From NCBI GenBank assembly GCA_009103225.1, contig RHPI01001037.1, positions 70,491-134,490 of the forward strand: a DNA stretch of 64,000 nt, in the 5' to 3' direction. Of the stretch, positions 54,225 through 64,000 are shown piece after piece. The notes under the pieces were generated by a model that saw nothing but the letters and a program-made list of their open reading frames with translations, searched no databases and had not been told where the DNA came from. The position numbers and the translations under genes are program-made. Each line of letters starts with the position of its first letter. The stretch's first letter is position 1. The DNA is from Chlorokybus atmophyticus (lineage: Eukaryota; Streptophyta; Chlorokybophyceae; Chlorokybales; Chlorokybaceae).

Positions 54225-56335
54225 TTAACTGGTCATCGATTGTGAGTTACCTACAAGTGGTGTACTATGGAGCAGTGCCATTGGGTACCTACGAGTCATA
54301 GCTACAGCATACGCCAGTAGCCAGGGCAGCGCGTCGGCTGTAGTCATACACGAAGGAGTGGAGCAGTCGTGACATTCAGCAAGAGCTTTTTTGTTGACAT
54401 TGATGACATGCTGACTTCTCCATGAGTCTTGCCTCCACAAGTCTTTGCAGCGCTGGTCCATCAAGTCTTCCTCCCAGCTTGGAAGGCTTGTACCGGCGCC
54501 GAAACACGGGCTCATCGTCAACCAGCTCAATGTCCATCTAGTACACCGAGCACTTGCCCAGTTCCTTGAGGTAAAAACTGAATTGTTGTCTCCACTTGTT
54601 CGGCAGAGTCTCTACCTTCTCCTTGATGTCTCCTGTAGCCAGCGGTCCCATGGCGTGGTCGCAAGATGTTGCTGTAGCTGTGACAGGCAACTTCTTGGAG
54701 AAGATAGTCTTCCAGCGTAACTGCCGCCTGTTCCTCCATGAAGGCTGTCTTCATGGCAGTGTAGGCTTGAACGGTGTTCTGTGGGCGATCAGCATACCCT
54801 TCAGACATGTGCTTCAAATCCGCGAAGGTCACATGTCTGTCCAAGGTCAATAAATGCATCTCCAGAAGCCACACCATGCTGTTTTGGTCTATGGCCAAGC
54901 CCAGCAAGACACGTTGTTGTCGCTTTGTGAGTGCGCAACCGGTTATGCTACCTGCGTGGAAGCCCATGGCACGCTCGCGTTCCGGAGCATTGGGTTCATC
55001 CAATCTGCCAATGATGCTGTCGAAGACCATGCCGTCGCCGTTATCGCGGAAGGCATAGGAAGCAGGTTAAGAAACCAGGATCAGTACTGCGCGACGAGGC
55101 TGGTCAGATTAATTGCAGGGTAGAAGTGCTTGTGGTCAGGCTTGATGATCGGTTCAAATGTGCGACCGGGGTCGAGGATGTTATCGACCAACAAGTTGTT
55201 GGGTCGTGTGGCCGAACAGTGGGCCGCCAGACTGAGTTCTTCCATGGTGGCCAGATTGGTCCACATTGGCTCGAACGCAATGGGCGCGTGAGCCATGGCG
55301 TGCGGTGTTTACCCTTATGGGTGGCCCAAGATGGAACAGACTATACGGAAGTCTTGCTTCTCATTGCCTCGCCTATCGTCGCCAAAGTGCACATTCTCCA
55401 CGACGTGGACTAGAGGCCTGCAAATTTGGTGGTGCTGCAGCAGGTGTATGACTCGCATGAATTCCCAAATTAGACTGGAGCGGGGGTTCTGTAAGCCGCG
55501 TTCGGTACCAGCGCGCGAGTGTCCTTGGCACTCCCAGCCTGTAATGAGGAGGTCCACGTTACCCAGGGCCAGCAGATGGTCTTTTAACATCAGCCAAATG
55601 TCTTGCGGCAGAGCCTTCAGACTGCCGTGCAGAGCTAAATAAGGAAGCTGCTGTGGGTAGCGCTCATGCAACTGTCGTAAGCGATGGCGCACACACAACG
55701 GTTTGCGTGACATGGTCAGGGTCACAGTAGTAGAAATGTTTGACCTCAACACCGGTGTACAGCACAGCTGCTAAACGGCTGCCGACTCCTCTGAAAAGCT
55801 CAACGAGTGTGATGCCTTGTTGCCGGCGAAAGGTGTGAAACTCCATCGCGCCGGTAACCACAGCGAAATACTCAAGAATTGCGTCGGGTGCCACGATAGG
55901 TGGTGCTCGCGAGGGTGCGTGGTGTTGTTGGAGCATCTGATACGCTGTGACCAATGCATTGTTACATCGCTATGTTGGATCACGCAAGGCCACCTTTAAG
56001 GTGGCTTCGGCGTCAGCTCATCATAGGACACGCGACCGGTGCCGGTGAGACCCACTGCGGCCATGCGTCGCTGCGGCCATGAGGTGAGCACAAAGTCAAC
56101 AGGCAAGTCGCCTTTAACGTTGCCCGCGCCGCTGCACTAATGCGGCCAAAAACAGTCTTCCTCCGTTCACCTGTTAGCGCCAATGCCGACAATGAAACTG
56201 AAGTCCTGCCCAAAGATGAGGTGGTAGTCACGGGAGTCAGTGATCACTGTTGAGGATATTCCTACATCTAGGTCAATAGGTCAGTCGGTGAGCTTGCCCA
56301 CCATATAGGAGTAGCCGCCAGAAGGTTCAAGGCAA
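54225..56335 (-). mobile_element. Decayed retroelement with C5-methyltransferase domain between protease and RT
   Basis: On the minus strand, pieces of one polyprotein occur in order. A retropepsin-like end at about 56330-56180 (SSTVITDSRDYHLIFGQDFS) is followed by a cytosine-C5 methyltransferase-like domain at 55960-54850. Then comes the entry region of a gypsy-type RT at about 54545-54400 (MDIELVDDEPVFRRRYKPSK, CKDLVEARLMEKS across a frame change). The rest of RT, RNase H, integrase and both LTRs were not found, so both edges are approximate. Confidence 0.7.
54850..55960 (-). pseudogene. C5-cytosine DNA methyltransferase-like domain (frameshifted)
   Basis: Motif I: ITLVELFRGVGSRLAAVLYT at about 55815-55755. 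Motif IV region: DLLITGWECQGHSRAG at about 55555-55505, where the usual Pro-Cys reads Glu-Cys. ENV motif: LVHVVENVHFGD at about 55410-55375. A WTNL motif follows near 55265-55250. Motif IX/X: EPNAPERERAMGFHAG, then KRQQRVLLGLAIDQNSMVW (about 54995-54860). The parts lie in more than one frame: a shift near 55690-55720, two TAA codons near 55305-55315, and TGA plus a shift near 55060-55090. The catalytic Cys is kept but the domain is not translatable as one chain. DNA methylation by an intact relative is inferred. Confidence 0.68.
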
Positions 56336-57465
56336 AGACTTGAGAAGGTCCAGGCGCGGCTAGAAGAATGATGACAACTTAGTGGCTACTTTACTATATG
56401 GCACGTATAGCGACTGGTTGAAAAGCTCCGGAAGCTAGCTACGTGGCGCAACTTGGAGCGCAGGTTATGGTTGAGTGTGCTAAATGCAGTAGCTTCTAGA
56501 GTAAACGCAAGTGTAGCTGGCGGGTATAAAATCCGTGGATATGACGGCAAAAGATGTTCTTGTACGGTCTCCTGACGCTAGCATGTGGCGTGCACTTGTG
56601 CATGTGTATGACTCTCATTGTCTATCTCAACAACCACCACACGCTGCGCGTACTCCGTGGTGTGAACGCGGCAAGGCTGACCAGCGTGATGGCGTTGCAA
56701 AATGTTTCCCCTGTCGGCCAATTAAATATTGGCAACGGCCGTGCACCTGAAGAAACCCATTTACACTGTCGTGGCTCAGTCCACATGCAATCTTAATACA
56801 GGGACCTAAGGATAACTTCCATTACTATCAGGCCCTACTCGTTACAATTCACTCTCTAACAGTTGGGTATGCCTAATAAACAGGCACCTGTCATGTACTT
56901 ATCAGACCTTAACAGGTGACTATACCTAATTAACGGGCACATATAAGTTACCCATCAAGCCTTAACATGTGACTATACCTAAATAACATGCATCTACAAG
57001 TTACACATTAGTCTAACTCAGGTGACTCAGCTATAAAACAGGCACATGTAGGTTACACACCAATCCAGCACAGGCGACTGAGCCCAAGTAACAAGCACCA
57101 ACTAGGTAATTGTCGTCAAGATAAGGCATTCTTCAAGCAACTGAAGGTGACTGATGCCTAACTATCGTTATATGTATTTGCATAGCATGACTACACGCGA
57201 CTGTCACTGACTACTAGCATCGTTATGTGCATATGCTGTGTACAGGTACCTGAGGTGTGTACAGTGTCTCTCAGTCACTTGCCAAGGCTTGTAGTTTGAT
57301 TATGTGACTTGCGTTGCCTGCAGTTCTGCTGTATGTTATAGGGATGCAAGTTGTTACATACATGAGCATAATGACAATTGACGGAGCTGGTTTGAGATGC
57401 ACAACATTAAGTCATAAGAGCCTTGCGGTTGTATACACTACCAGCTACACGGACTACCAACTGCG
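56336..57465. repeat. Minisatellite-like region (degenerate ~60-bp units at 56855-57170)
   Basis: Within this gene-free stret​ch, about five diverged units repeat a pattern like CAGGTGACTATACCTAATTA then GGGCACATATAAGTTAC. Repeats are imperfect and lack unique spacers. The rest of the interval holds nothing recognised. Confidence 0.55.
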
Positions 57466-57846
57466 CTACAGCTCCTCTCCATCATCGCCTTGCACGTCAT
57501 CATGAAACAAAGCACCACGCGCTGGTGAACGTAGAGAAGACACCAGAGCTTGCTCTTCCTCCTCCTCAAACAGTTGCGCCAGCCAATCAAATGCCGCTTC
57601 TGCCTCAGCAAGCGGTTCACGAGCTGCTGTCTCTTGCGGCCGGCGCCAATTGGGATCTTTTAGGTGTTCGACACAAGATGCAGTGCGGCGTTTCACAAGG
57701 GTGAATGGCTGGAAGGCTGCGTACCGTTGCCTCATCTCCCGCTTCATTGACATAATCATGGTGTTGATGTTGCTGAGGTACTCTTCATGTGTGTCGATGC
57801 TGGCAGATGAGAGAGGGCCATCCTTGCCCTTAAGGATGCGCTCCAC
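57466..57846 (-). CDS. Unrecognised acidic-tailed protein exon
   Basis: Open frame on the minus strand preceded by an acceptor-like TACGCAG; it ends TAG at 57466. It encodes about 126 residues with HEEYLSNINTMIMSMKREMR, KRRTASCVEHLKDPNWRRPQ and an acidic segment FDWLAQLFEEEEEQALVSS. An upstream minus-strand stretch at about 58560-58400 (YRLKRATHVRSATKIKYIFE, then KEYKWTLFNINKHK) before a GTGAGT donor could be another exon. Neither matches a family I know. The surroundings are repeat-rich, so it may belong to a transposon. Confidence 0.35.
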   Translation of the reverse strand: MERILKGKDGPLSSASIDTHEEYLSNINTMIMSMKREMRQRYAAFQPFTLVKRRTASCVEHLKDPNWRRPQETAAREPLAEAEAAFDWLAQLFEEEEEQALVSSLRSPARGALFHDDVQGDDGEEL

Positions 57847-58784
57847 CTGCGTAGTTTACAAGCATGTCTTTGTGGCATTAAAAGCCACTATTTACTGCAG
57901 AGCGTCTGCAAGCCTGTAGTTTGGGGCTACAACATTTCTGAAATGCTAGTGATTCAGTTTTGAGTGCTCACCGTAAGAAATATGTATGCGAGGTAGTACT
58001 GTCAATTGCCGGCCACCAGGTGTAGTGACCGCATAAGACCAGCATTGCATGATCATTTGCCCATTATGGGATTGCCCCGTTTATGGATGTATCTCTTCCG
58101 CTCCGGGTCTGCATTGCCGGTTACCTCAAATTTCCGCCATGACTTGCCTGCGAGAGTCCTACCAACAAGGCATTAATCACAATATAGATAGTTCAAGTTG
58201 AGCCTGCACTAGGCTAGAATAGTGCCTGTGACTTACATTGGAGCACGTTGCCTGTCTGGGCTTTTTGGGTCTCAAGGTTCATTGGGGCGTCAATGTGCCT
58301 AATTGAATCGGTTACAATAGATGAGATGCGTACGTTTGTATGGAGGTTGAGTAAAAAAGCAGTGTTGCATAGCATGGTGGTGAGGGTCGCAACTCACTTG
58401 TGCTTGTTGATGTTAAACAGTGTCCATTTGTACTCCTTCTCAAAAATATACTTAATCTTAGTGGCAGACCGGACATGCGTAGCTCTCTTCAAGCGATACT
58501 TCAGTGGAAGGGGCACTCCTTCGGCGTCCAGCACACCTCATAAAATTTGGCCGCATCGGCCTCGTCGTCATGGTCGAAGCCAACTACGTGTCACGGGCAG
58601 GTTGGTCAATGTCACGGTGCAATGACGTCATAGAGCATTTACAGCACTTGACACATGACGTTACGAATAGCGTCCTCCTTGGGGAAAAAGTGGCTCTCTA
58701 TTTAGTGGCCGTTTATGATTTCAACGACGGCATCTCGCACATGCTGTCCATAGAAGAACAATCCGTTACACACGGTGTGTAACG
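57847..58784. other. Gene-poor stretch with one possible exon
   Basis: Contains the possible upstream exon of the preceding entry (about 58560-58400, minus strand). Nothing else was recognised. Confidence 0.3.
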
Positions 58785-60160
58785 GGAAGGTACATTATAT
58801 AACCACAAATCAACCATAAAAGCACTAAGTCTTTTGTGGTGGAGTGCGCTGTGACATTGGTATTGGAGAGTAACCAATGTAATGGGAAGGTACATTATAT
58901 AACCACAAATCGACTATAAAAGCACCAAGTCTTTTATGGTCGAGTGGGCTGTGACATTGGTCAACGGATTTTGAGACCCGGGTTCAATTCCTGCCTTGCA
59001 CACGAATTCCGCGGTCGTTGTTTCTCGATCCAATAACATAACATCGTAAATGGTCAATTTATAAGTGCCATCATTGATAGGTCGCGACTTGCTTAATGGC
59101 AATCACGTCGGACTGACCAGTTCAGTCGGCGCGGCAGGACGCGACCTGCCCGTAGCGATGCGACCTGTGGGGCCGGCAGCGGTGCGCTTTTTGCGCGTTT
59201 ACCGGTACGGGCCTAAAATAGCCGGTCCTTGGTCGTGGGGCTAGTGACCGACCCTAACAAACCCCTGGGATAATTCCCCAACTGAGCGTGGCAGCTGCCG
59301 AGGACGTCAGCATTTTTAGTGGGGGGGAATGTAACGGGAAGGTACATTATATAACCACAAATCGACCATAAAAGCACCAAGTATTTTATGGTCGAGTGGG
59401 TTGTGACATTGGTCATCGGAGCTTGAGAACCGGGTTTGAAGCCGGCCTTGCACACGAATTCCGCGGTCGTTGTTTCTCGATCCAATAACATCGTAAATGG
59501 TCAATTTATAAGTGCCATCATCGATGGGTCGTGACTTGCCTAATAACAGTCGCGTCAGACTAACCAGTTCATTCGGCGCGGCAGGACGCGACCTGCCTGT
59601 AGCGATGCGACAATTGTCACAGCCCACTCGACCACAAAAGACTTGGTGCTTTTATGGTCGATATGTGGTAATTCAATGTACCTTCCCATTACATTCCCCC
59701 CCCCCCACTTAAGAACGCTAACGTCCTCAGCTGGCTCCCATTAATTGGGGAATCATCCCAGGGGTTTTTGCTAGGGTCGGTCGCCGGCCCCACGGGCAAG
59801 GACCGGCTAAATTAGGCCCATACCGATCAACGCGCGCACATCGCGCCGCTGCCGGCCCCACAGATCGCGTCGCCGCAATAGGCAGGTCGCGCCCTGCCGA
59901 GCCAACTCAACTGGTCAGTTCGGCGCGATTGCCATTAAGCAAGTTGCGACCCATCAATGATGGCACTTATGAAGTGACCATTTACGATGTTATTGGATTG
60001 AGAAATAATGACCACGGAATTTGTGTGCCAGGCAGGCTTCGAACCCGGGTCTCAAGCTCCGATGACCAATGTCACAGCCCACTCAACCATAAAAGACTTG
60101 GTGCTTTTATGGTCGATTTGTGGTTATATAATGTGCCTTCCCATTACACGATGTCACAAT
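58785..60160. repeat. Cluster of tRNA-derived SINE-like elements in both orientations
   Basis: A module starting GGGAAGGTACATTATATAAC recurs forward at about 58786, 58889 and 59336, and inverted at about 59617-59700 and 59690-60150. It contains a 12-bp-arm hairpin (CGACCATAAAAG, loop CACCAAGT, CTTTTATGGTCG). It also has an A-box-like TGGTCGAGTGGG and a B-box GGTTCAATTCC or GGTTCGAAGCC about 45 bp later. The body is GC-rich and ends in a run of G before GAATGTAAC. The long forward copy (58885-59335) and inverted copy (59690-60150) form a large imperfect palindrome. RNA polymerase III transcription is inferred from the boxes. Confidence 0.65.
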
Positions 60161-61960
60161 GTCACACAGTGCTTACCTTGTTGCCAATCTTCCACTTGCT
60201 TGGGGAAGGGTTGCCAACGGTCGAGGTTGCTACGTCACGGCCAAATGCGTTTGGGTTGGGGGTTCCAATCGACTCTCTGCAAGCACAACCACGTGAGTCA
60301 TGCTGCTAGCCATAAAAGATGCAACCCTCACAGTTGAGCGAGAAGCAACGTGCACAGTGCATCTAAAACGCATGCAATAAGTCACTGTGCCAGTCACGAA
60401 AGAAGCAAGCATAAAAGTTTGAAGTTGAGCAAAAAGCAACGTGCACAGGGCATTAAGAACGCATGCATTCCAGCTTGCCCTTGCGACTGAAGTGTCAGGT
60501 GGAGTTGTTGTGATGGGCTGGGCATTAGCGCGGGGTCTTGCTGCGATTGGTTGCCAAGAGTGGTTGCTGCTGGTTGGCAACGGTCGCCTGGTTGAACATT
60601 AGGGGCAATGTGAACTTGGGGCGCCGACCTCCACAACGAGGTGCACCTACAGATGGACCACGAGGCATCTCTCTAACTCATAGTCGAGTGCCGCCTGCTT
60701 AGCTAATGGAGTCGCTGCCGCCTCCAACGCTGCCGCCGCCAGTTGGCCCGCACAAATATACGAGGCGCAAAATCGAAAATGAGGCGGTTTTTAACGTCTA
60801 GTGCCCCACACTAAAGTCGCACTTATAGTGCGTCCTTATCTCCTATGGTTGATGGTACGACCTATGCATTCGTACCATCCATGCTTCGTACAACCATCGG
60901 TAACAATGTCTGTGACGTAACAATTATGGTACGACAGAGGCATCTCTCGTCCAACCCCAGCCATTCGCGTACAATGGCTCGGTCGTACCATCTGTGATAC
61001 ATTAGAGGCATTGCTCGACCAGCGCTAATGGGAGTTAGTGTGCACTCACTTAAACAGCTTCATTGATGGCCTAATGATGGCACGCATGGGCATAAGGTCA
61101 ATGACGGGGCGAATGTCAGGCATGGTGGACCTAAGTTTGACTACGAGGCGGAGGACCGAGAGGAGTAGGAGGCGGCGGCGGCGGCGGTGTGGCACATCTT
61201 GCGAGAAGTTGTGGTCAAGAGCTCAAGGAGCGAAGCCAGCAAATACCGAGCGCCACGTCATAAATCATAGCAGGCGTCAGCAATGGGGCTGTCCAACATG
61301 CATCACCAACATTGGACAAACCAGCAGGCAAGCCATCAGTGACCATCGTCACACAGAGAGCTGCTTGGTGGCTCGCTTTCTGCAATAAAGAGTGAATTAG
61401 GAGCTGCAGTCTTGAGAGTCCCTTGCCAGAACCATGCGGGACCAATTGCGATTGCGGGAACAAGCACAAAGGAAGGCAGAGTTACGCTCAACAGTCACAT
61501 GCATCTCCTTGCAAGAGCAGTTTGCTTTTTGACGCAGTCCATGTGATACATATAGTGTGGCTGCAGGCCTCCACTATTCACCCATACCCACCCCACAGTC
61601 AAGCCGACATTGCGGAAGCCAGAGCAGATAGACAGCTGGGCGGCGGTATGTTGTTGCCAATCTCGCTGTGCATGTTGACTGCATGCACCTCTTTTGCATG
61701 CTAGGATGTGCGCGAGCGTGCGAAGTCGCGCGCTCGTGCCGAATGAAGTAGGCTGGGTTTGAGCATAGGAGCGCGTGGCCATTCAACCGGCATTCAACTA
61801 GTAGTGCATCATCAGCAATCACGCAGTCCATGCAATCATTCGTGCATTAACCAGCAATGACGCAGGTAACTGTTCGAAGCAATCAACTGACGACTGTGTG
61901 ACGCAGTTGACTATTGCAATTGCATTGTCGCAAGCATGTAGCTAACCCATATATGATTGG
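60161..61960. other. Repeat-like, gene-poor region
   Basis: A motif GGTACGAC/GTCGTACC recurs near 60850-61020. A short CGG-repeat run lies at 61170-61190. No coding or RNA feature could be supported. Confidence 0.35.
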
Positions 61961-64000
61961 TTGACAACACCACAGTGCATGAGGTCCTGTTGGAGCTTCT
62001 ATGCAAGCCCTGATTCAATCCCATCAACTGGTCCTACAATCCCACTTGGTAATGGGCGCTGCGGCAATGCGGCATTTAACATGCATATTGGCCTGTTAAA
62101 TCCCGACACGTCCATTGGGGCAGTGGCGCATCCTGTGCCCATGGCTCACGAGCTCCGTGACGCAACTGCGATTGAGGGTGGCGGGGAGAGTGCACCCAAT
62201 ACCACCTTGTCAGCCCCCATGGCTTCCCCTGCTCCATGCAGCCCACGGGCCATTGAGGTAAGTTGCTGTCTTTTATAATTGGGCCTTGGTAACAATGCGT
62301 CAGGCACATGCATATGCTTATATTCGTCCTTTGCAACATTGTGAGCCATCATATCCTGGGTCCTACATACAGCCCCCCTTGCTGAATGCACAAGTAGTCT
62401 CACCTGCCGCACCTGCTCCCCTCGCAGCAAGAGGGCATTCACCTTCCGCGGCACTAAGCCTTCACGTGCACTGCGGTCTCCTCCACGAGCAGCATCGGTG
62501 ACTGCGGGGCAGCAATTCTTCTTGCCGCAACCGGCGAGACCACAGCATGATGCAACAACCGATGTGGCTTCTGCACCTACCTTACCCCACCCGCTGCAAG
62601 TTGAAGCCGGCAGTCGGCCCCAAGCTCAGGTACTATATTAGTCACTGTGACTCTTGCCGTAAACAGTTGGACACACCATTTGAGTGATGTGTGCGCATGC
62701 AGCAGGGGTCACCACCTGCCAGCGAGTCATATAAGGAGCAGGCCGCAACCTGTGTACAGCTTACAGATTGGCTGCGTGACCGTGTCTAGCGCGAGCATAG
62801 GGAGTGGGTGCCACGGCCCGGCAGCGCAGTTTGGGTTGGAAATAAAAAGCCCCCAACTCAATCCTGGTGGTGGGCAACACCGCTCCTGATGAGCTAGAAG
62901 CACACTTTTTGCTCCTCAAGCCTAAAAGCACCGAACAATGGTCGTGGCCTATGCATGAATTGCCACCGGAGGTTACAGACCTGATTGGAGAGTTGCGGAA
63001 TGGCGTTGCCAATCCCCCACTACCACTAGCTGCTTCCCACGGTGCTGTGCCAACGCCTCAAGCCTTCGTGTGCTAGGCAAGAAGTAGCGAATTGTTTTGC
63101 TCATCTTGCCTCCCCTCAACCACATCCACATGCTCGCAATAACAATTTAGCACCCTCCCTTCCTGCCGCGGAGACTTACTTGCCACCGCACTCTGACCAT
63201 CCGGAGGCATCTTTATTACGAAGCAGCAGTAGCTTGCCATCTCCCTCTAAGCTTGCCACATTAATCCTAGCCTATTTTGTTGGTAAAGAGATTGATCGAG
63301 GTATCCTGAAACTGGCGCCAAGAATAAAAGCTGCATGCTCGACCTTATGGCGCAACATGAGATCATGGAGGATCGGGAGGCAATCAACAAGCGCAAGGCT
63401 GTGGAGCAAGAAGATAACGCCTGACCTCCTCTGAGTGACAGTGCCGGAGAGCGCCTGCTAGGATGTGTAGGCCGACCACAAACAAAAGAAGAAGGTTGTT
63501 GGAACAAGGCACGCTGATAGGACCCAAAAAGCAGAGGTGAGACATCGTCATGATGTAGTTAAAAGAAGCACATCGCCTTGAAGCCTCACTTGGACTGATT
63601 GTGTGTCCTGAGTAGGCACATGCGAGTTTACAGCGTCATGTGGCTGCTCAGCATCGTCTAGAGAGACAGCCGGTGCGGCATGAGATGCCCAAGCTCAAAC
63701 CACCGACGCGCAGACGCTTTGAGGGGCTGACTAGTAGTGCAAAGGAGTTAATCGCCCTCCAATACGCTCAAGATGCGCATCACCGCATGCGGCATGCCTT
63801 AAGGTGGGTAACGAAAGTATGCAATGAGTGGGAGCAAACGCGGAGAGTGCGGTTTAAACAGACCTCTGGGGATTGGCCATGGTTGGAACCAAAACACGAC
63901 ATGACCATCCGTAGTACGCTATTGCCCTTCGCCAACCTTGATATAATGGTGTTGTTGCTGCCGCAGCAATCCGGCAATGTGCAAAAGCTATCCGCGGAGC
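61961..64000 (+). CDS. Unrecognised multi-exon gene running off the right edge
   Basis: Several plus-strand segments end in splice-donor-like or start after acceptor-like sites. They include an exon to about 62257 (GTAAGT donor), a Pro/Ala/Arg-rich one at about 62374-62628, and one around 62880-63075 (NTAPDELEAHFLLLKPKSTE, MHELPPEVTDLIGELRNG). Further exons lie at 63470-63538 (ADHKQKKKVVGTRHADRTQK) and from 63616 to the end (HRLERQPVRHEMPKLKPPTR; HHRMRHALRWVTKVCNEWEQ). The last two join in phase 0. Frames in the middle contain stops, so exon borders are uncertain. No domain was recognised. The repeat-rich context makes a transposon gene possible. Confidence 0.3.

Noticed and set aside
56855-57170. 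CRISPR-like array
   Set aside because: Units are diverged tandem repeats of the whole ~60 bp with no conserved repeat plus unique spacers, and the genome is eukaryotic.
57420-57480. tRNA-like sequence on the minus strand (TGTAGCGCAGTTGGTAG, A-box-like)
   Set aside because: No B-box or cloverleaf follows at the right distance, and it overlaps the stop of a minus-strand frame.

Overview
The window is eukaryotic nuclear DNA. Genes are split by many short GT-AG introns (plus two likely GC-AG introns), and exon phases close cleanly in almost every gene rebuilt here. Several products look green-lineage: an HDA15-type histone deacetylase with an N-terminal RanBP2 zinc finger, a GET3 without the CXXC zinc motif, a plant-type Enhancer-of-polycomb protein, a plant-type UCP031088 alpha/beta-hydrolase, and promoter telo-boxes (AAACCCTAA). 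A kinesin with a CEP164-like N-terminus suggests an organism that builds cilia. The best guess is a flagellate-forming green alga, possibly an early streptophyte. The species cannot be named from sequence alone.

Layout of host genes, left to right: PKD-repeat surface protein (-, partial), CHCHD2/10-type CX9C mitochondrial protein (+), UCP031088-type alpha/beta-hydrolase (-), class-3 (DAG-type) lipase (+), membrane-anchored protein with a YkuD-like domain (-), kinesin-14 with CEP164-like head (+), FYV7-type rRNA-processing protein (-), HDA15-type deacetylase (+), EPL1/Enhancer of polycomb (-). These nine genes alternate strand without a break. A possible 29-residue membrane micropeptide follows (-).

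From 35.6 to 48.1 kb lie two transposons: a 6.9-kb Ty3/gypsy chromovirus (two LTRs, GCACA target duplication, broken gag, most of the integrase core missing) and a 5.4-kb MULE with perfect 82-bp terminal inverted repeats and a transposase interrupted by two TGA codons. A head-to-head pair follows: p24/EMP24 cargo receptor (-) and GET3 (+), with 171 bp between start codons.

From 54 to 64 kb the DNA is mostly repetitive: a decayed retroelement whose polyprotein carries a C5-cytosine methyltransferase-like domain between protease and reverse transcriptase, a minisatellite, a cluster of tRNA-derived SINE-like copies in both orientations, and an unrecognised multi-exon gene running off the right edge.

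Three single 'n' bases (20736, 21072, 43221) mark assembly joins. At 20174-20735 a perfect 562-bp copy of part of the YkuD-like gene sits where the first motor exons of the kinesin should be; this is most likely a scaffolding error.

Functionally, two genes are chromatin regulators (HDA15-type, EPL1), two act in the secretory/ER system (p24, GET3), two are lipase/hydrolase-fold enzymes, and one each serve mitochondria, ribosome assembly and cilia or microtubules. No operon-like pathway links them.
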